A stretch of 64,000 nt of DNA from Pseudotabrizicola formosa (GTDB lineage: Bacteria > Pseudomonadota > Alphaproteobacteria > Rhodobacterales > Rhodobacteraceae): positions 1,240,001 through 1,304,000 of the forward strand of contig NZ_PJOM01000002.1 of the NCBI RefSeq assembly GCF_002900965.1, read 5' to 3'. The position numbers and the translations under genes are program-made. The notes below the pieces were generated by a model. It was not told where the DNA came from, did not search any database, and saw nothing but the letters and a program-made list of their open reading frames with translations. This document shows positions 1 through 9,744 of the stretch, piece after piece. Every line of letters begins with the position of its first letter. Position 1 is the first letter of the stretch.

Positions 1-1009
1 AGCCTTCGGTATAGAGCTTGAAGTGATGGATCAGCGCTTCCATCGAGGTCTTCATCTCGCCCCGCTTGGGCGGGGTGATCTTGCCGCGCGCCAGCACATC
101 GCCCTTTTCCACGCGCAGCTTGGCACAGGCCTGCCGGATGATCGACGTGCTTTCCCGCATCTCCTGCATGCGGCACAGATAGCGGTCATAGCAGTCGCCA
201 TTCTTGCCGATCGGAATCTTGAAGTCGAATTCGTCATAGCATTCATAGGGTTGCGCGCGGCGCAAGTCCCAGGCGAGACCGGACCCGCGCACCATCACGC
301 CCGAATAGCCCCATTTGAGGATATCCTCTTCGGTGACAATCCCGATATCGGCATTGCGCTGCTTGAAAATGCGGTTTTCGGTCAGCAGGGTTTCAATGTC
401 ATCCAGAAGCTTGGGAAAATTGGTCGCCCAAAGATCGATGTCCTCCACCAGCGCATCGGGCAGATCAACATGCACGCCGCCGGGCCGGAAATAGGCGGCA
501 TGCAGACGCGCGCCACAGGCCCGTTCATAAAACACCATCAGCTCTTCACGGGCGGTGAACCCCCAAAGCGGCGGGGTCAGCGCGCCCACATCCATGGCCT
601 GGGTGGTCACGTTCAACAGATGGTTCAGCACCCGGCCAATCTCGGAATACAGCACCCGGATCAGCGACGCCCGGCGCGGCACAACTGTACCGGTCAGCCT
701 TTCAATCGCCAGACACCAGGCGTGTTCCTGGTTCATCGGCGCCACATAGTCCAGCCGGTCAAAATACGGCAGGTTCTGCAGATAGGTCCGGCTCTCCATC
801 AGCTTTTCGGTGCCACGGTGCAGCAGGCCGATATGCGGATCGCAGCGTTCGACAATTTCACCGTCCAGTTCCAGCACCAGACGCAAAACGCCATGCGCCG
901 CAGGGTGTTGCGGGCCGAAGTTCAGGTTGAAATTGCGGATCTTCTGTTCACCGGTCTCAAAATCGGTGGAACCGTCGTCATAGCTGTTCTTGCGGATATC
1001 GCCGTCCAT
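1..1009 (-). CDS. nuoD: NADH-quinone oxidoreductase subunit D (partial, C-terminus outside window)
   Basis: This is the 49-kDa-type subunit of respiratory complex I, part of the peripheral arm at the membrane interface where quinone is reduced. About 336 residues are present and the reading frame runs off the left edge. Typical family stretches are visible near the start ([20 protein letters not shown], about residues 27-46) and then [12 protein letters not shown]. The ATG at 1009 follows a GGGAG ribosome site. It lies 29 bp downstream of nuoC in the order A-B-C-D, so it belongs to the nuo operon. The identification is secure; only the C-terminus is missing. Confidence 0.97.
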   Translation of the reverse strand, partial: MDGDIRKNSYDDGSTDFETGEQKIRNFNLNFGPQHPAAHGVLRLVLELDGEIVERCDPHIGLLHRGTEKLMESRTYLQNLPYFDRLDYVAPMNQEHAWCLAIERLTGTVVPRRASLIRVLYSEIGRVLNHLLNVTTQAMDVGALTPPLWGFTAREELMVFYERACGARLHAAYFRPGGVHVDLPDALVEDIDLWATNFPKLLDDIETLLTENRIFKQRNADIGIVTEEDILKWGYSGVMVRGSGLAWDLRRAQPYECYDEFDFKIPIGKNGDCYDRYLCRMQEMRESTSIIRQACAKLRVEKGDVLARGKITPPKRGEMKTSMEALIHHFKLYTEG

Positions 1010-1038
1010 CAGACTGCTCCCTTTTGGTCGCGGGCCAT

Positions 1039-1659
1039 CTATTTGGCCCCCGCCTTGTCATCCCCGGGCAGCACATATTGCGCGCCTTCCCAGGGGGACA
1101 TGAAATCAAACTGCCGATACTCCTGCACCAGCTTTACCGGCTCATAGACCACGCGCTTTTGCGCCTCGTCATAGCGCACTTCGGTATAACCGGTGGTCGG
1201 AAAATCCTTGCGCAGCGGGTGACCGCGAAAGCCGTAATCGGTCAGGATGCGGCGCAGATCGGGGTGGCCGGAAAACAGGATGCCGAACATGTCGAACACT
1301 TCGCGTTCGAACCAATTGGCGCTGGGGTGCACACCGACCAGCGATGGCACCATATCCGCCTCACCCACCGCGATTTTCACCCGGATGCGGTGGTTTTGAT
1401 ACATCGACAGAAAATGGTACACCACATCAAAGCGCCGCTCGCGCGTGGGGTGATCCACCGCCGTGATATCCACCAATGATGAGAAGCGGCACGCCGCATC
1501 GGTGCGCAGAAAATCGGCAAAATCAGCGATGTGGCTGCTCACCACCTCCAGCGTCAGCTCGCCGAAGGCAGCATGCGAGGCCAGCACATCATTGGGCCGG
1601 CGCATCGCGATATGGGCGGCCAACTCTTGCAGCGCTTCCGAGACTTGGGCTTCGGACAT
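1039..1659 (-). CDS. nuoC: NADH-quinone oxidoreductase subunit C
   Basis: This is the 30-kDa subunit of complex I, 206 aa, in the peripheral arm next to NuoD. The family signature is visible in the C-terminal half ([17 protein letters not shown], then [20 protein letters not shown], then [13 protein letters not shown]). The ATG at 1659 is preceded by GAGGAG. It sits 10 bp after nuoB and 29 bp before nuoD and is not fused to NuoD as in some enterobacteria. Length and order are ordinary for alphaproteobacteria. Confidence 0.97.
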   Translation of the reverse strand: MSEAQVSEALQELAAHIAMRRPNDVLASHAAFGELTLEVVSSHIADFADFLRTDAACRFSSLVDITAVDHPTRERRFDVVYHFLSMYQNHRIRVKIAVGEADMVPSLVGVHPSANWFEREVFDMFGILFSGHPDLRRILTDYGFRGHPLRKDFPTTGYTEVRYDEAQKRVVYEPVKLVQEYRQFDFMSPWEGAQYVLPGDDKAGAK

Positions 1660-1669
1660 GATGTTCTCC

Positions 1670-2194
1670 TCAGCGGGTCAGGGTGCCGGTGCGGCGGATT
1701 TTCCGCTGCAGCTGCAAAATGCCGTAAAGCAAAGCCTCGGCCGTGGGCGGGCAGCCGGGCACATAAATATCGACCGGCACAATCCGGTCACAACCGCGCA
1801 CCACCGAATAGCTGTAGTGATAATAGCCGCCGCCATTGGCGCAGGAGCCCATCGAGATCACATAGCGCGGTTCTGGCATCTGATCGTAAACCTTGCGCAG
1901 CGCCGGGGCCATCTTGTTGGTCAGCGTGCCCGCCACGATCATCACGTCAGACTGGCGCGGGCTGGCGCGCGGTGCCACGCCAAAGCGCTCCACATCATAG
2001 CGCGGCATCGAGGTGTGCATCATCTCTACCGCGCAGCAGGCCAGGCCAAAAGTCATCCAGTGCAAAGAGCCGATCCGGGCCCAGTTGATGATGTCTTCGG
2101 TCGAGGTCAGCAAGAACCCCTTGTCCTGCAGATCACGGTTCAGGGCCTGGGTGGCAACCTCCATGTCGCCGCCCGCCGTGTTGGCTCCTGCCAT
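1670..2194 (-). CDS. nuoB: NADH-quinone oxidoreductase subunit B
   Basis: This is the 20-kDa (PSST) subunit of complex I, which carries the terminal N2 iron-sulfur cluster. Cluster-ligand regions are visible as [10 protein letters not shown], the cysteine in [10 protein letters not shown] and [12 protein letters not shown] chose the ATG at 2194 (174 aa, beginning MAGANTAGG). It overlaps the nuoA stop as TGATG and has GGGAG just upstream. A longer in-frame start at 2224 would overlap nuoA by 31 bp and adds residues unlike the family. The TGATG overlap suggests translational coupling to nuoA. Confidence 0.97.
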   Translation of the reverse strand: MAGANTAGGDMEVATQALNRDLQDKGFLLTSTEDIINWARIGSLHWMTFGLACCAVEMMHTSMPRYDVERFGVAPRASPRQSDVMIVAGTLTNKMAPALRKVYDQMPEPRYVISMGSCANGGGYYHYSYSVVRGCDRIVPVDIYVPGCPPTAEALLYGILQLQRKIRRTGTLTR

Positions 2195-2559
2195 CACTCC
2201 CATTCCAAGGCCCCCTTCTTCCATTCATAGGCAAAGCCCACCGTCAGCACGCCCAGGAACACGATCATCGACCAGAACGCCGTCATGCTGATTTCACCAA
2301 AGGCAACCGCCCAGGGAAACAGGAAGGCGACTTCCAGATCAAAGATGATAAACAAGATTGACACGAGGTAAAACCGCACATCAAATTTCATCCGGGCATC
2401 ATCAAAGGCGTTGAATCCGCATTCATAGGCCGACACCTTTTCCGGGTCGGGATTGCGGACAGCAAGCACTGCGGCGGCCAGAAGCAGAACAAGCCCCAGT
2501 CCGATTGCAAGTGCAAGTAGAACGATGATCGGAAAATACTCTCGGAGAAGTGCGTCCAC
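2194..2559 (-). CDS. nuoA: NADH-quinone oxidoreductase subunit A
   Basis: This is a small membrane subunit of complex I, 121 aa. Three hydrophobic helices are visible (about residues 8-30, 60-80 and 90-112), with the family stretches [20 protein letters not shown] and FLFPWAVAF. The open frame extends upstream to 2832, but that part is not family-like. The GTG at 2559 has AAGGAG six bases upstream and gives the expected length, so it is taken as the start. This is the first gene of the nuo operon seen here. Confidence 0.95.
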   Translation of the reverse strand: MDALLREYFPIIVLLALAIGLGLVLLLAAAVLAVRNPDPEKVSAYECGFNAFDDARMKFDVRFYLVSILFIIFDLEVAFLFPWAVAFGEISMTAFWSMIVFLGVLTVGFAYEWKKGALEWE

Positions 2560-2806
2560 GAGATGCTCCTTCGGCTGGCGACTGCGAGCTGCGGATGCTG
2601 GCGACCCGCTTGCACTCTTGCGCACCCGTTTACTCTGCTCCCCCAGCGGGGTCAACGGACAGGGTATCGAAAACACGCCACAATACAGGGTGAAAATCGT
2701 CACACCCCGAAAACCGGGCACAAGGCATGCCTTGCAGTTCCAGATACTTGCTGCGCTGCGGCACGCGAATCGTAAGGTTAACTGTTTCGACGCAGGGAAC
2801 GGCCCG

Positions 2807-4048
2807 TCAGTCGCCCAAGGGCAGCGCCGCAACCGGGGAAATCTCGCCCTGCCTCAGGCTCAGCACTTCGGCCCGGATGATCCTTGCGATCATGGCCGCA
2901 TCCGCCGGGGTAAAGGTCAGCGGCAGCCGCATGTCGATCAGCCCCGCCAGCACCGCATCGGTCTGCGGCAGGGGCCGGGGGGCCGCATAGTGCCAATGGT
3001 CATAGCGGCTGGTGAAGGCCACCGGGTCCGGCGCACCGAACCATTTCAGCTCTACCCCGCGTGCCGCACAGCGCGCGATCAGCGCGGCCACCCGTGCAGG
3101 CTCCCACCCCGGCAGCGTAAACTGGAAACTTGAGGGCACAAACTGTTCGGCATCCGGCCGGGGGATCAGGCGCAAGCCGTTGGTCTGCTCCAGCCCCTGT
3201 TCCACCGCGCGGTAAAGCGCCAGCCACCGCGCCGCGCGGTCTGGCAGCAATGCAATCTGCGGCCGCAGGATCGCCGCGCGCAGATTGTCCATCCGGCCCG
3301 AAATATTGGGAATGTCCAGCCGCAAGCCCTCAAATACCTCGGGCGGGGGGGCCGCGCGGTGGCGGGGATACAGCATATAGCTGCCCGACAGCAGCACCGA
3401 CCGCGCCGCAAGATCGGCGTCATCCGTCACCAGCAAACCGCCCTCGCCCGAGTTCATGTGCTTGTAGGTCTGCGTCGAATAGCAGCCGATCACCCCATGC
3501 CGGCCCGAAGGCACGCCGTTCCACGCCGCACCCATGGTATGGGCGCAATCCTCGATCACCTTCACGCCCAGACGGTCACACAGCGCCATCAGCCGGTCCA
3601 TGTCACACAGATGCCCGCGCATGTGCGACAGCATCAGCACCCGCGCGCCGGTAGACAGCGCCATCGACTCCAGATGGGCAAAATCAATGGTCAGGTCGGG
3701 CGTGGTTTCGATGAACACCGGACGCGCGCCGATGCTGGCAATCGCCCCCGGCACCGGGGCCAGCGTGAAGGCATTGGTCAGCACCGCCTCCCCCGGCCCC
3801 ACCTGCAAGGCGCGCAAGGCGGTGGCCATCGCATAGCCGCCCGAAGCCACCGCAAGGCAGTAGCGCGCGCCGGTAAAGGCGGCAAATTCCTGTTCCAGCA
3901 GCGCGGTTTGCGCGATTTCATCGGGCGCAGTGTTATAGCGGTGCAGCCGCCCGTGCCGCAGAATATCCATCGCTGCCGCGATCCCCGCTTCGGGGATGGG
4001 CTCTTGTTGGGTAAAGCTGCCGGTGAACCGTTCCATGCCGGGGAACAT
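2807..4048 (-). CDS. DegT/DnrJ/EryC1/StrS-family PLP aminotransferase
   Basis: This is a fold-type I PLP enzyme of the sugar-aminotransferase family, about 413 aa from the ATG at 4048 (an ATG at 4036 is also possible). The probable Schiff-base lysine lies in [12 protein letters not shown] (about residue 196). An Asp/His pair for the cofactor pyridine is visible in IEDCAHTMG. Family members usually make amino sugars for surface polysaccharide or antibiotics, yet no nucleotide-sugar gene is beside it: nuoA lies downstream in the same direction and a small secreted protein is divergent. The family is secure; the substrate is unknown. Confidence 0.85.
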   Translation of the reverse strand: MFPGMERFTGSFTQQEPIPEAGIAAAMDILRHGRLHRYNTAPDEIAQTALLEQEFAAFTGARYCLAVASGGYAMATALRALQVGPGEAVLTNAFTLAPVPGAIASIGARPVFIETTPDLTIDFAHLESMALSTGARVLMLSHMRGHLCDMDRLMALCDRLGVKVIEDCAHTMGAAWNGVPSGRHGVIGCYSTQTYKHMNSGEGGLLVTDDADLAARSVLLSGSYMLYPRHRAAPPPEVFEGLRLDIPNISGRMDNLRAAILRPQIALLPDRAARWLALYRAVEQGLEQTNGLRLIPRPDAEQFVPSSFQFTLPGWEPARVAALIARCAARGVELKWFGAPDPVAFTSRYDHWHYAAPRPLPQTDAVLAGLIDMRLPLTFTPADAAMIARIIRAEVLSLRQGEISPVAALPLGD

Positions 4049-4129
4049 GTGTCGCAATCGCCGGATCGTCAATGGCTTGGCGCGGAGGGGTCACTGTGTC
4101 ACGGTAGGTTCAGGAAAAAGGAAGACCCC

Positions 4130-4489
4130 ATGCGCCACCTCTGCATCGCCACCTGTCTGGCGCTGTCCTTCGCCAATGCCGCGCAATCAGCGCCGGCGCA
4201 GGCCGATCTGATCATCGAAGGCCGCGCGGCGCAGGCGCTGCATTGCTCGGCCATGTTGTTCATCGTGTCCTCGACCCTGTATGACATGGGCGAAATTGCG
4301 CGCAATATGCGCGACACGGCGCAGCGGGCGGCACTGGTGATCCTCGATCAGGTACCGGGCACCGAAGAGCAGCGCCGCCGGGCGATGGTGCAGCGGTTTG
4401 ACCGGATCATGACCAGCCGCACACCCGCAGAACTGGTCAAGGAATACGGCGATACGGCGCTGTGGTGCCGGCGCAGCTTCCTGCCCTGA
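4130..4489 (+). CDS. Small secreted hypothetical protein
   Basis: This 119-aa protein has an N-terminal signal peptide (about residues 1-22, cleavage probably after AQSA), so it is probably periplasmic. The mature part is helical and charged, with one cysteine near the N-terminus (LHCSAM) and one near the C-terminus (ALWCRR) that could form a disulfide. The ATG at 4130 has AAGGAAG upstream. The same frame is open far upstream, but that part is antisense to the aminotransferase. It ends 3 bp before the convergent gph. I do not recognise the family. Confidence 0.7.
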   Translation: MRHLCIATCLALSFANAAQSAPAQADLIIEGRAAQALHCSAMLFIVSSTLYDMGEIARNMRDTAQRAALVILDQVPGTEEQRRRAMVQRFDRIMTSRTPAELVKEYGDTALWCRRSFLP

Positions 4490-4492
4490 GCC

Positions 4493-5152
4493 TCAGGCCA
4501 AAAGGCGCGTCGCAAGCTCGGGCAGATCGTCAAAATGATCCAGCAGCGCCTCGGGCTGCAGCCGCGCGATGCTGCGCCCTTCAGGGCCAAAGGTGACCAG
4601 CGCCACCGGCACCCCGGCGGCCAGCCCGGTCTTGCGGTCGGTCTCGGTGTCGCCGATCAGCATCGACCGGCCGACCGTGCCGCCTGCCTGCCGCACCGCC
4701 GCAATATAGGGCGCGGCATCGGGCTTGCGGGTGGGCAGGGTATCGGCGCCGATCAGCGCCCCGAACAGGCCGCGAATGCCAAGCCGCAGCGTCAGCTCTT
4801 CGGCCAGAGCTTCGGGCTTGTTGGTGCAGATCGACACGGCAATGCCCTTGCGGCGCAGGGCCTCCACCGCCTCGACCGCCCCCGGATACAGCTTTGTATG
4901 CACCGCAATCGCCTGCCCATATGCCTCCAGCAGCACCGGGTACTGCGCGTCGATCTGCCCCTCCTCGACCGACCCCAGCCGCGAAAAGCCCAAGCGCAGC
5001 ATCGCCCGCCCGCCGTGAAAGGCCGTCAGCCTATCGTCGGGGCCCAGCATGTCGCCATGGCCCAGCCTTTGAAAACAGGCATTTGCAGCGGCAAGAAGAT
5101 CATCGCTGGTATCGGCAAGGGTGCCGTCCAGATCGAAAACGACAGTGCGCAT
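4493..5152 (-). CDS. gph: HAD-superfamily phosphatase, probable phosphoglycolate phosphatase
   Basis: This 219-aa HAD subfamily IA hydrolase probably dephosphorylates 2-phosphoglycolate. Motif I is FDLDGTLADT (Asp7 nucleophile, Asp9 acid/base). Motif II is the SICTNKP stretch, and motif III/IV are the lysine of TRKPD followed by IGDTETDRKTG. The cap region lies between about residues 15 and 85. It is divergent from glmU with an 86-bp gap. HAD-IA substrate specificity is hard to assign, so gph is a probable rather than certain name. Confidence 0.8.
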   Translation of the reverse strand: MRTVVFDLDGTLADTSDDLLAAANACFQRLGHGDMLGPDDRLTAFHGGRAMLRLGFSRLGSVEEGQIDAQYPVLLEAYGQAIAVHTKLYPGAVEAVEALRRKGIAVSICTNKPEALAEELTLRLGIRGLFGALIGADTLPTRKPDAAPYIAAVRQAGGTVGRSMLIGDTETDRKTGLAAGVPVALVTFGPEGRSIARLQPEALLDHFDDLPELATRLLA

Positions 5153-5238
5153 AGACTGTAACCTTGCGTGAGGAACACGGGCCTTGCGGCCCCCGGCCCC
5201 ATGGGTAAAACGGAGGCAACAAGAAAGAAAGGGGCAGT

Positions 5239-6588
5239 ATGCCGGTATCCTTGGTCATTCTGGCAGCAGGTCAGGGCACGCGGATGAATTCCGACCTGCC
5301 CAAGGTGCTGCACCCTGTGGCGGGCAGCCCCCTGTTGCATCATGCAATGCAGGCGGGCCGCGCGCTGGCACCCGAGCGGGTGGTGGTGGTCACCGGGCAT
5401 GGGGCGGATGCGGTGACCAAGGCCACGCTGGCCTTTGACGAAGACGCGCTGACCGTGGTGCAGGCCGAACAGAAGGGCACCGCCCATGCCGTGGCGCAAG
5501 CCGCCCCCCTGCTGGCCGATGCCTCGGGTGATGTGATCGTGCTCTATGGCGACACGCCTTTCGTGCGGCCAGAGACGCTGGAGGCGATGCAGGCCGCCCG
5601 CGCCCGCCATGCGGTGGTGGTCTTGGGCTTTCACGCCGCCGATCCGGGCCGCTATGGCCGTTTGGTGGCCGAGGGGGAAAATCTGCAAAAGATTGTCGAG
5701 TACAAGGACGCATCAGATGAAGAACGCGCGATAACCCTTTGCAATTCCGGGGTGATCTGTGCCGATGCGAAATTGATGTTCGACCTTGTGGGCCAAGTCG
5801 GCAACGCCAATGCGGCGGGGGAATACTACTTGACAGATCTGCCGGAACTCGCCCGCAAACGCGGATTGTCGGCAGGCGTGGTGATCTGCCCCGAGGAGGA
5901 AACGCTTGGTGTGAACACAAGGGCGCAACTGGCTGACGCCGAACGCGCTTTTCAGATCCGCGCCCGCGCCGAGGCGCTGGAAAACGGCGTCACCCTGACC
6001 GCACCGGAAACCGTGTTCTTTGCGCTCGACACTGTGGTGGGCCGCGATGCCATCATCGGGCCGAATGTCATCTTCGGGCCCGGCGTCACCGTGGAATCCG
6101 GGGCCGAGATCAAAGCCTTCTGCCATCTGGAAGGCTGCCACATCAGCCGCGGCGCCACCGTCGGCCCCTTCGCCCGCCTGCGCCCGGGGGCCGAACTGGC
6201 CGAAGATGTGCATGTCGGCAATTTCGTCGAAATCAAGAACGCCATTCTGGACGAAGGCGTCAAGATCGGCCACCTGACCTATATCGGTGATGCCGATATC
6301 GGTGAGTATACCAATATCGGCGCGGGCACGGTGACCTGCAATTATGATGGTGTGATGAAGCACCGCACCCGGATCGGCAAGAACGCCTTCATCGGGTCGG
6401 ACACCATGCTGGTGGCCCCTGTTACCGTGGGCGACCATGCGATGACCGCCTCTGGCTCTGTCATCACCGAAGATGTGCCGGCCGAGGCACTGGCGGTAGG
6501 CCGCGCCCGGCAGGTGACCAAACCCGGACTTGCGACCAAGCTTTTTGCGCGGCTGCGCGCCCTCAAGGCCGCAAAGGCCAAAGGATAA
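5239..6588 (+). CDS. glmU: Bifunctional UDP-GlcNAc pyrophosphorylase / glucosamine-1-P acetyltransferase
   Basis: This 449-aa cytoplasmic enzyme makes UDP-GlcNAc for peptidoglycan and LPS in two steps. The N-terminal uridylyltransferase domain (about 1-225) shows LAAGQGTRMNSDLPKVLHP. The C-terminal half (about 245-440) is a left-handed beta-helix of hexapeptide repeats (for example IGPNVIFGPGVTVESGAEI) carrying acetyl transfer. glmS starts 3 bp after the stop, so the two consecutive amino-sugar enzymes are co-transcribed. Length matches the family. Confidence 0.97.
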   Translation: MPVSLVILAAGQGTRMNSDLPKVLHPVAGSPLLHHAMQAGRALAPERVVVVTGHGADAVTKATLAFDEDALTVVQAEQKGTAHAVAQAAPLLADASGDVIVLYGDTPFVRPETLEAMQAARARHAVVVLGFHAADPGRYGRLVAEGENLQKIVEYKDASDEERAITLCNSGVICADAKLMFDLVGQVGNANAAGEYYLTDLPELARKRGLSAGVVICPEEETLGVNTRAQLADAERAFQIRARAEALENGVTLTAPETVFFALDTVVGRDAIIGPNVIFGPGVTVESGAEIKAFCHLEGCHISRGATVGPFARLRPGAELAEDVHVGNFVEIKNAILDEGVKIGHLTYIGDADIGEYTNIGAGTVTCNYDGVMKHRTRIGKNAFIGSDTMLVAPVTVGDHAMTASGSVITEDVPAEALAVGRARQVTKPGLATKLFARLRALKAAKAKG

Positions 6589-6591
6589 ACC

Positions 6592-8427
6592 ATGTGTGGA
6601 ATTGTCGGCGTTCTGGGCAATCATGAAGTGGCCCCCCTGCTGGTCGAGGCGCTCAAGCGGCTGGAATATCGCGGCTACGATTCCGCAGGCATCGCCACGG
6701 TGAACCACGGCAGGCTGGACCGGCGCCGCGCGGTGGGCAAGCTGGTGAATCTGTCGGACCTGCTGGTGCATGACCCCTTGGCGGGCAAGGCGGGCATTGG
6801 CCATACCCGCTGGGCCACCCATGGGGCCGCCACGGTGGTCAACGCGCATCCGCACAAGGCCGGGCCGGTGGCGGTGGTGCATAACGGGATCATCGAAAAC
6901 TTCCGGGAGCTGCGCGCGGACCTGGCAACGGCGGGCTATGCGCAGGAAAGCCAGACCGACACCGAAACCGTGGCGCTGCTGGTGCAGCAGGCGATGGACG
7001 GCGGGGCCAGCCCGACAGAGGCCGCGCGCCAGACCGTCAAGCGCCTGCACGGGGCCTTTGCGCTGTGCTTTCTGTTCGACGGTCAGGATGATCTGCTGAT
7101 CGCCGCGCGCAAGGGCAGCCCGCTGGCGATTGGCCATGGGGAGGGCGAGATGTTCGTGGGCTCGGATGCCATCGCGCTTGCGCCGATGACCGACCGCATC
7201 ACCTATCTGGAAGAAGGGGACTGGGCGGTGGTCACCCGTGCCGGGGCCGAAATCTTTGACGATCACGACCGCCGCGCCAACCGCGCCGAGACCCGCATCC
7301 AGATCGACGCCACCCGGATCGAAAAGGCCGGCTACAAGCATTTCATGGCCAAGGAAATCGCCGAACAGCCGGTGGTGCTGGCGGCAGGGTTGCAGCATTA
7401 TACGCAAGGCGCCTCGCAGGGCGGGGTGAACCCCGCCCTACACCTGCCCGCAGGCGTGGACTTTACCGGGGTGGACCGTCTGGTGCTGGTCGCCTGCGGC
7501 ACAGCCTCCTACGCCTGCCATGTCGCCAAATACTGGTTTGAGGCATTGGCGGGCCTGCCCTGCGACATCGATATTGCGTCGGAATTCCGCTACCGTGAGC
7601 CGCCGCTGTCCCCCGATCAATGGGCCGTCTTCGTCAGCCAGTCGGGCGAAACCGCCGACACGCTGGCAGCTTTGCGCTATGCGAAAGAAAAGGTGGCCAA
7701 GGTTGTCTCGGTGGTCAACGTGCCCACCTCCTCCATTGCGCGCGAATCCGATCTGACCCTGCCGATCCTGGCGGGGGTCGAGGTGGGGGTGGCCTCGACC
7801 AAGGCCTTCACCTCGCAGCTGATGGTGCTGGCGCTGATGGCGCTCAAGGCCGGGGTGGACAGGGGGCGGCTTGATGCAGCTGCCCTTGCCGCGCATCTGG
7901 CGGCGCTGCACGCGCTTCCGGGGCTGATGAACCACGCGCTTGGCCAATCGGGAGAGATTGCCAAGCTCGCCGAAGAGCTGGCCCGGGCGCAGGACATCCT
8001 GTTTCTGGGACGTGGCCCGATGTATCCGATGGCATTGGAAGGCGCGCTGAAGCTCAAGGAAATCAGCTATATCCATGCCGAGGGCTATGCCTCGGGGGAA
8101 CTCAAGCACGGCCCCATCGCATTGATTGATGCACAGGTGCCGGTCATCGTTCTGGCCCCGCGCGATGCGCTGTTCGACAAGACCGTGTCGAACATGCAAG
8201 AGGTGATGGCGCGGCACGGCAAGGTGCTCTTGATCTCGGATGCCGCCGGGCTGGCCGAAGCAGGGCCCGGCACCTGGGCCACCTTGACCATGCCCGCGGT
8301 GGACCCGATCTTTGCGCCGATCCTTTATGCGGTACCGGCGCAATTGCTGGCCTATCACACCGCCATCGCCAAGGGCACCGATGTGGACCAACCGCGCAAT
8401 CTGGCCAAATCCGTGACTGTGGAATAG
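6592..8427 (+). CDS. glmS: Glutamine-fructose-6-phosphate aminotransferase (isomerizing)
   Basis: This 611-aa enzyme converts fructose-6-P and glutamine to glucosamine-6-P. The N-terminal Ntn glutaminase domain begins MCGIVGVLG with the Cys2 nucleophile and shows RGYDSAG and GHTRWATHG. Two SIS isomerase domains follow (about 290-430 and 460-600), including SQSGETADT and the C-terminal end DVDQPRNLAKSVTVE typical of GlmS. It directly follows glmU. I see no glmS ribozyme, as expected outside Firmicutes. A 14-bp perfect palindrome spans the stop codon. Confidence 0.97.
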   Translation: MCGIVGVLGNHEVAPLLVEALKRLEYRGYDSAGIATVNHGRLDRRRAVGKLVNLSDLLVHDPLAGKAGIGHTRWATHGAATVVNAHPHKAGPVAVVHNGIIENFRELRADLATAGYAQESQTDTETVALLVQQAMDGGASPTEAARQTVKRLHGAFALCFLFDGQDDLLIAARKGSPLAIGHGEGEMFVGSDAIALAPMTDRITYLEEGDWAVVTRAGAEIFDDHDRRANRAETRIQIDATRIEKAGYKHFMAKEIAEQPVVLAAGLQHYTQGASQGGVNPALHLPAGVDFTGVDRLVLVACGTASYACHVAKYWFEALAGLPCDIDIASEFRYREPPLSPDQWAVFVSQSGETADTLAALRYAKEKVAKVVSVVNVPTSSIARESDLTLPILAGVEVGVASTKAFTSQLMVLALMALKAGVDRGRLDAAALAAHLAALHALPGLMNHALGQSGEIAKLAEELARAQDILFLGRGPMYPMALEGALKLKEISYIHAEGYASGELKHGPIALIDAQVPVIVLAPRDALFDKTVSNMQEVMARHGKVLLISDAAGLAEAGPGTWATLTMPAVDPIFAPILYAVPAQLLAYHTAIAKGTDVDQPRNLAKSVTVE

Positions 8428-8466
8428 CGCGCGCTATCTGCGCGAGGCAACAACCCGGAGGATAAG

Positions 8467-8988
8467 ATGCACCGTCGCCTGTTCCTGCTTGGCGCGCTGG
8501 CCCTTGGCGGCTGCGCCTCGGCCCCGGCCTCGCCCACTGTTCCCACCCGCCCCGTAACGCTGGACGCGGCCTTTGTCGGGCGCAAACGCGGCAAGGGCCT
8601 GTTCCGCGTCTGGCTGACCGGGGATGAGCGGCGCTTTGATGCGCGGCTGGACGGGCGGCTGTCGCGCGGCGGCCAGCGAATGACGGTGGTCGAGGATTTT
8701 GTCTATGACGACGGCCAGACCGACCGTCTGACCTGGGTGTTTGACCGCAACGGCCCCGGCCGCTGGACCGGGCGGCGCGAGGATACGGTGGGGCAAGCCA
8801 CCGTGATCGAGGAAAACGGCGAGGTGCGGCTGACCTACACCGCCGATTTCAAATCAAATGAAGGCGTCACCCGGCTCGGCTTTGCCGATGTGATCTATCT
8901 GCGCGAGGACGGGGTGATCGTGAATGATGCGGTTGTCTCCCGCGCCGGTATTCCTGTAGGGTCCATCCGGTTCGAAATCCGGCAGTAA
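8467..8988 (+). CDS. DUF3833-family lipoprotein
   Basis: This 173-aa protein has a lipoprotein signal (lipobox LGGC, Cys16 as the lipid-anchored residue), so it is probably anchored in the outer or inner membrane facing the periplasm. The N-terminal RRLFLLGA also resembles a Tat motif. The mature part matches the DUF3833 pattern of alternating beta strands (VVEDFVYDDGQTDRLTWVF, GRWTGRRED, GQATVIEENG). The molecular function of the family is not known. It lies 39 bp after glmS in the same direction and may be co-transcribed with it. Confidence 0.75.
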   Translation: MHRRLFLLGALALGGCASAPASPTVPTRPVTLDAAFVGRKRGKGLFRVWLTGDERRFDARLDGRLSRGGQRMTVVEDFVYDDGQTDRLTWVFDRNGPGRWTGRREDTVGQATVIEENGEVRLTYTADFKSNEGVTRLGFADVIYLREDGVIVNDAVVSRAGIPVGSIRFEIRQ

Positions 8989-9029
8989 AGGGAAATATCG
9001 GTGGCACAGACAGCACGGGGCAAGCGCCC

Positions 9030-9740
9030 ATGACCCCCTACCAGGCGCTGGAAGCGCTGGAGACTGTGGCCCATCCGGCCAAGGCCGCCGAAGCCGCCGC
9101 CTATCACAAGGCCCCCGCAGATTCGGGGCGCCGCTATCTGGGGCTGACCCCGGCGCAGATCGACGCGCATGTGGCCCAATGGCGTGCCGATCTGTCGGTC
9201 GAGGGGCGGGTGTCGCTGGCCGAAGGATTGTGGAACACCAATGTGCATGACGCGCGCGTTGCTGCCGCGAAGCTGTTGAGCCAAGCCCGCCTGCGCCCCG
9301 ACAACCGGGCGTGGACGGTGATCTGCATGTGGGTGGAGGAGCTGGATGTCTGGGCACTGGCCGATCTGGTCACCACTGCTGGGCAAAAGCGGGTGGTGGC
9401 CGACCTGACCCGTCTGTCCGATCTGGAACAGTGGGTCGAGAGTGAAAGCCATTGGGCACGGCGCGCTGCGCTGCAGATGCTGCTGCCCTTTGCCAAGCTG
9501 AACAATCTGAAAGACGCCGAATATGACGCGCGCGAAACCGGGCTGATCTGGGCCGAGCATCTGGTGACAGATCGCAACTGGTTCATCCAGAAGGCGATTG
9601 CCGACTGGATCGACACATTGGCCAAGCATGACCCCGCCCGCGCCGCCGAATTCATGGATGGCCCCGGTCTGGGCCTGAAAACCTTTGCCCGCAAAGAGGC
9701 CGCCCGCCGCCTGCCCGACCTGCCGCTGACCGAAGACTGA
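9030..9740 (+). CDS. DNA alkylation repair protein (AlkD-like HEAT-repeat)
   Basis: This 236-aa protein is built of alpha-helical HEAT-like repeats of the AlkC/AlkD type, which excise positively charged alkylated bases without flipping them. Visible family features are tryptophan-rich repeats (LWNTNVHDARVAAAKLL, ICMWVEELDVWALAD, SESHWARRAALQMLLPF, TDRNWFIQKAIADWI). It ends 4 bp from the convergent anmK and follows the DUF3833 gene by 41 bp. Glycosylase activity in this branch is inferred from fold only. Confidence 0.75.
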   Translation: MTPYQALEALETVAHPAKAAEAAAYHKAPADSGRRYLGLTPAQIDAHVAQWRADLSVEGRVSLAEGLWNTNVHDARVAAAKLLSQARLRPDNRAWTVICMWVEELDVWALADLVTTAGQKRVVADLTRLSDLEQWVESESHWARRAALQMLLPFAKLNNLKDAEYDARETGLIWAEHLVTDRNWFIQKAIADWIDTLAKHDPARAAEFMDGPGLGLKTFARKEAARRLPDLPLTED

Positions 9741-9744
9741 AAGC

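Noticed and set aside
23-2291. Several long plus-strand reading frames opposite nuoDCBA
   Set aside because: They are antisense shadows of GC-rich coding sequence; the translated products are low-complexity and match no family, while the minus-strand genes are unmistakable.
8424-8437. 14-bp perfect palindrome spanning the glmS stop codon
   Set aside because: It is short, made of alternating GC, without a loop or T-run, and is expected by chance in this composition.
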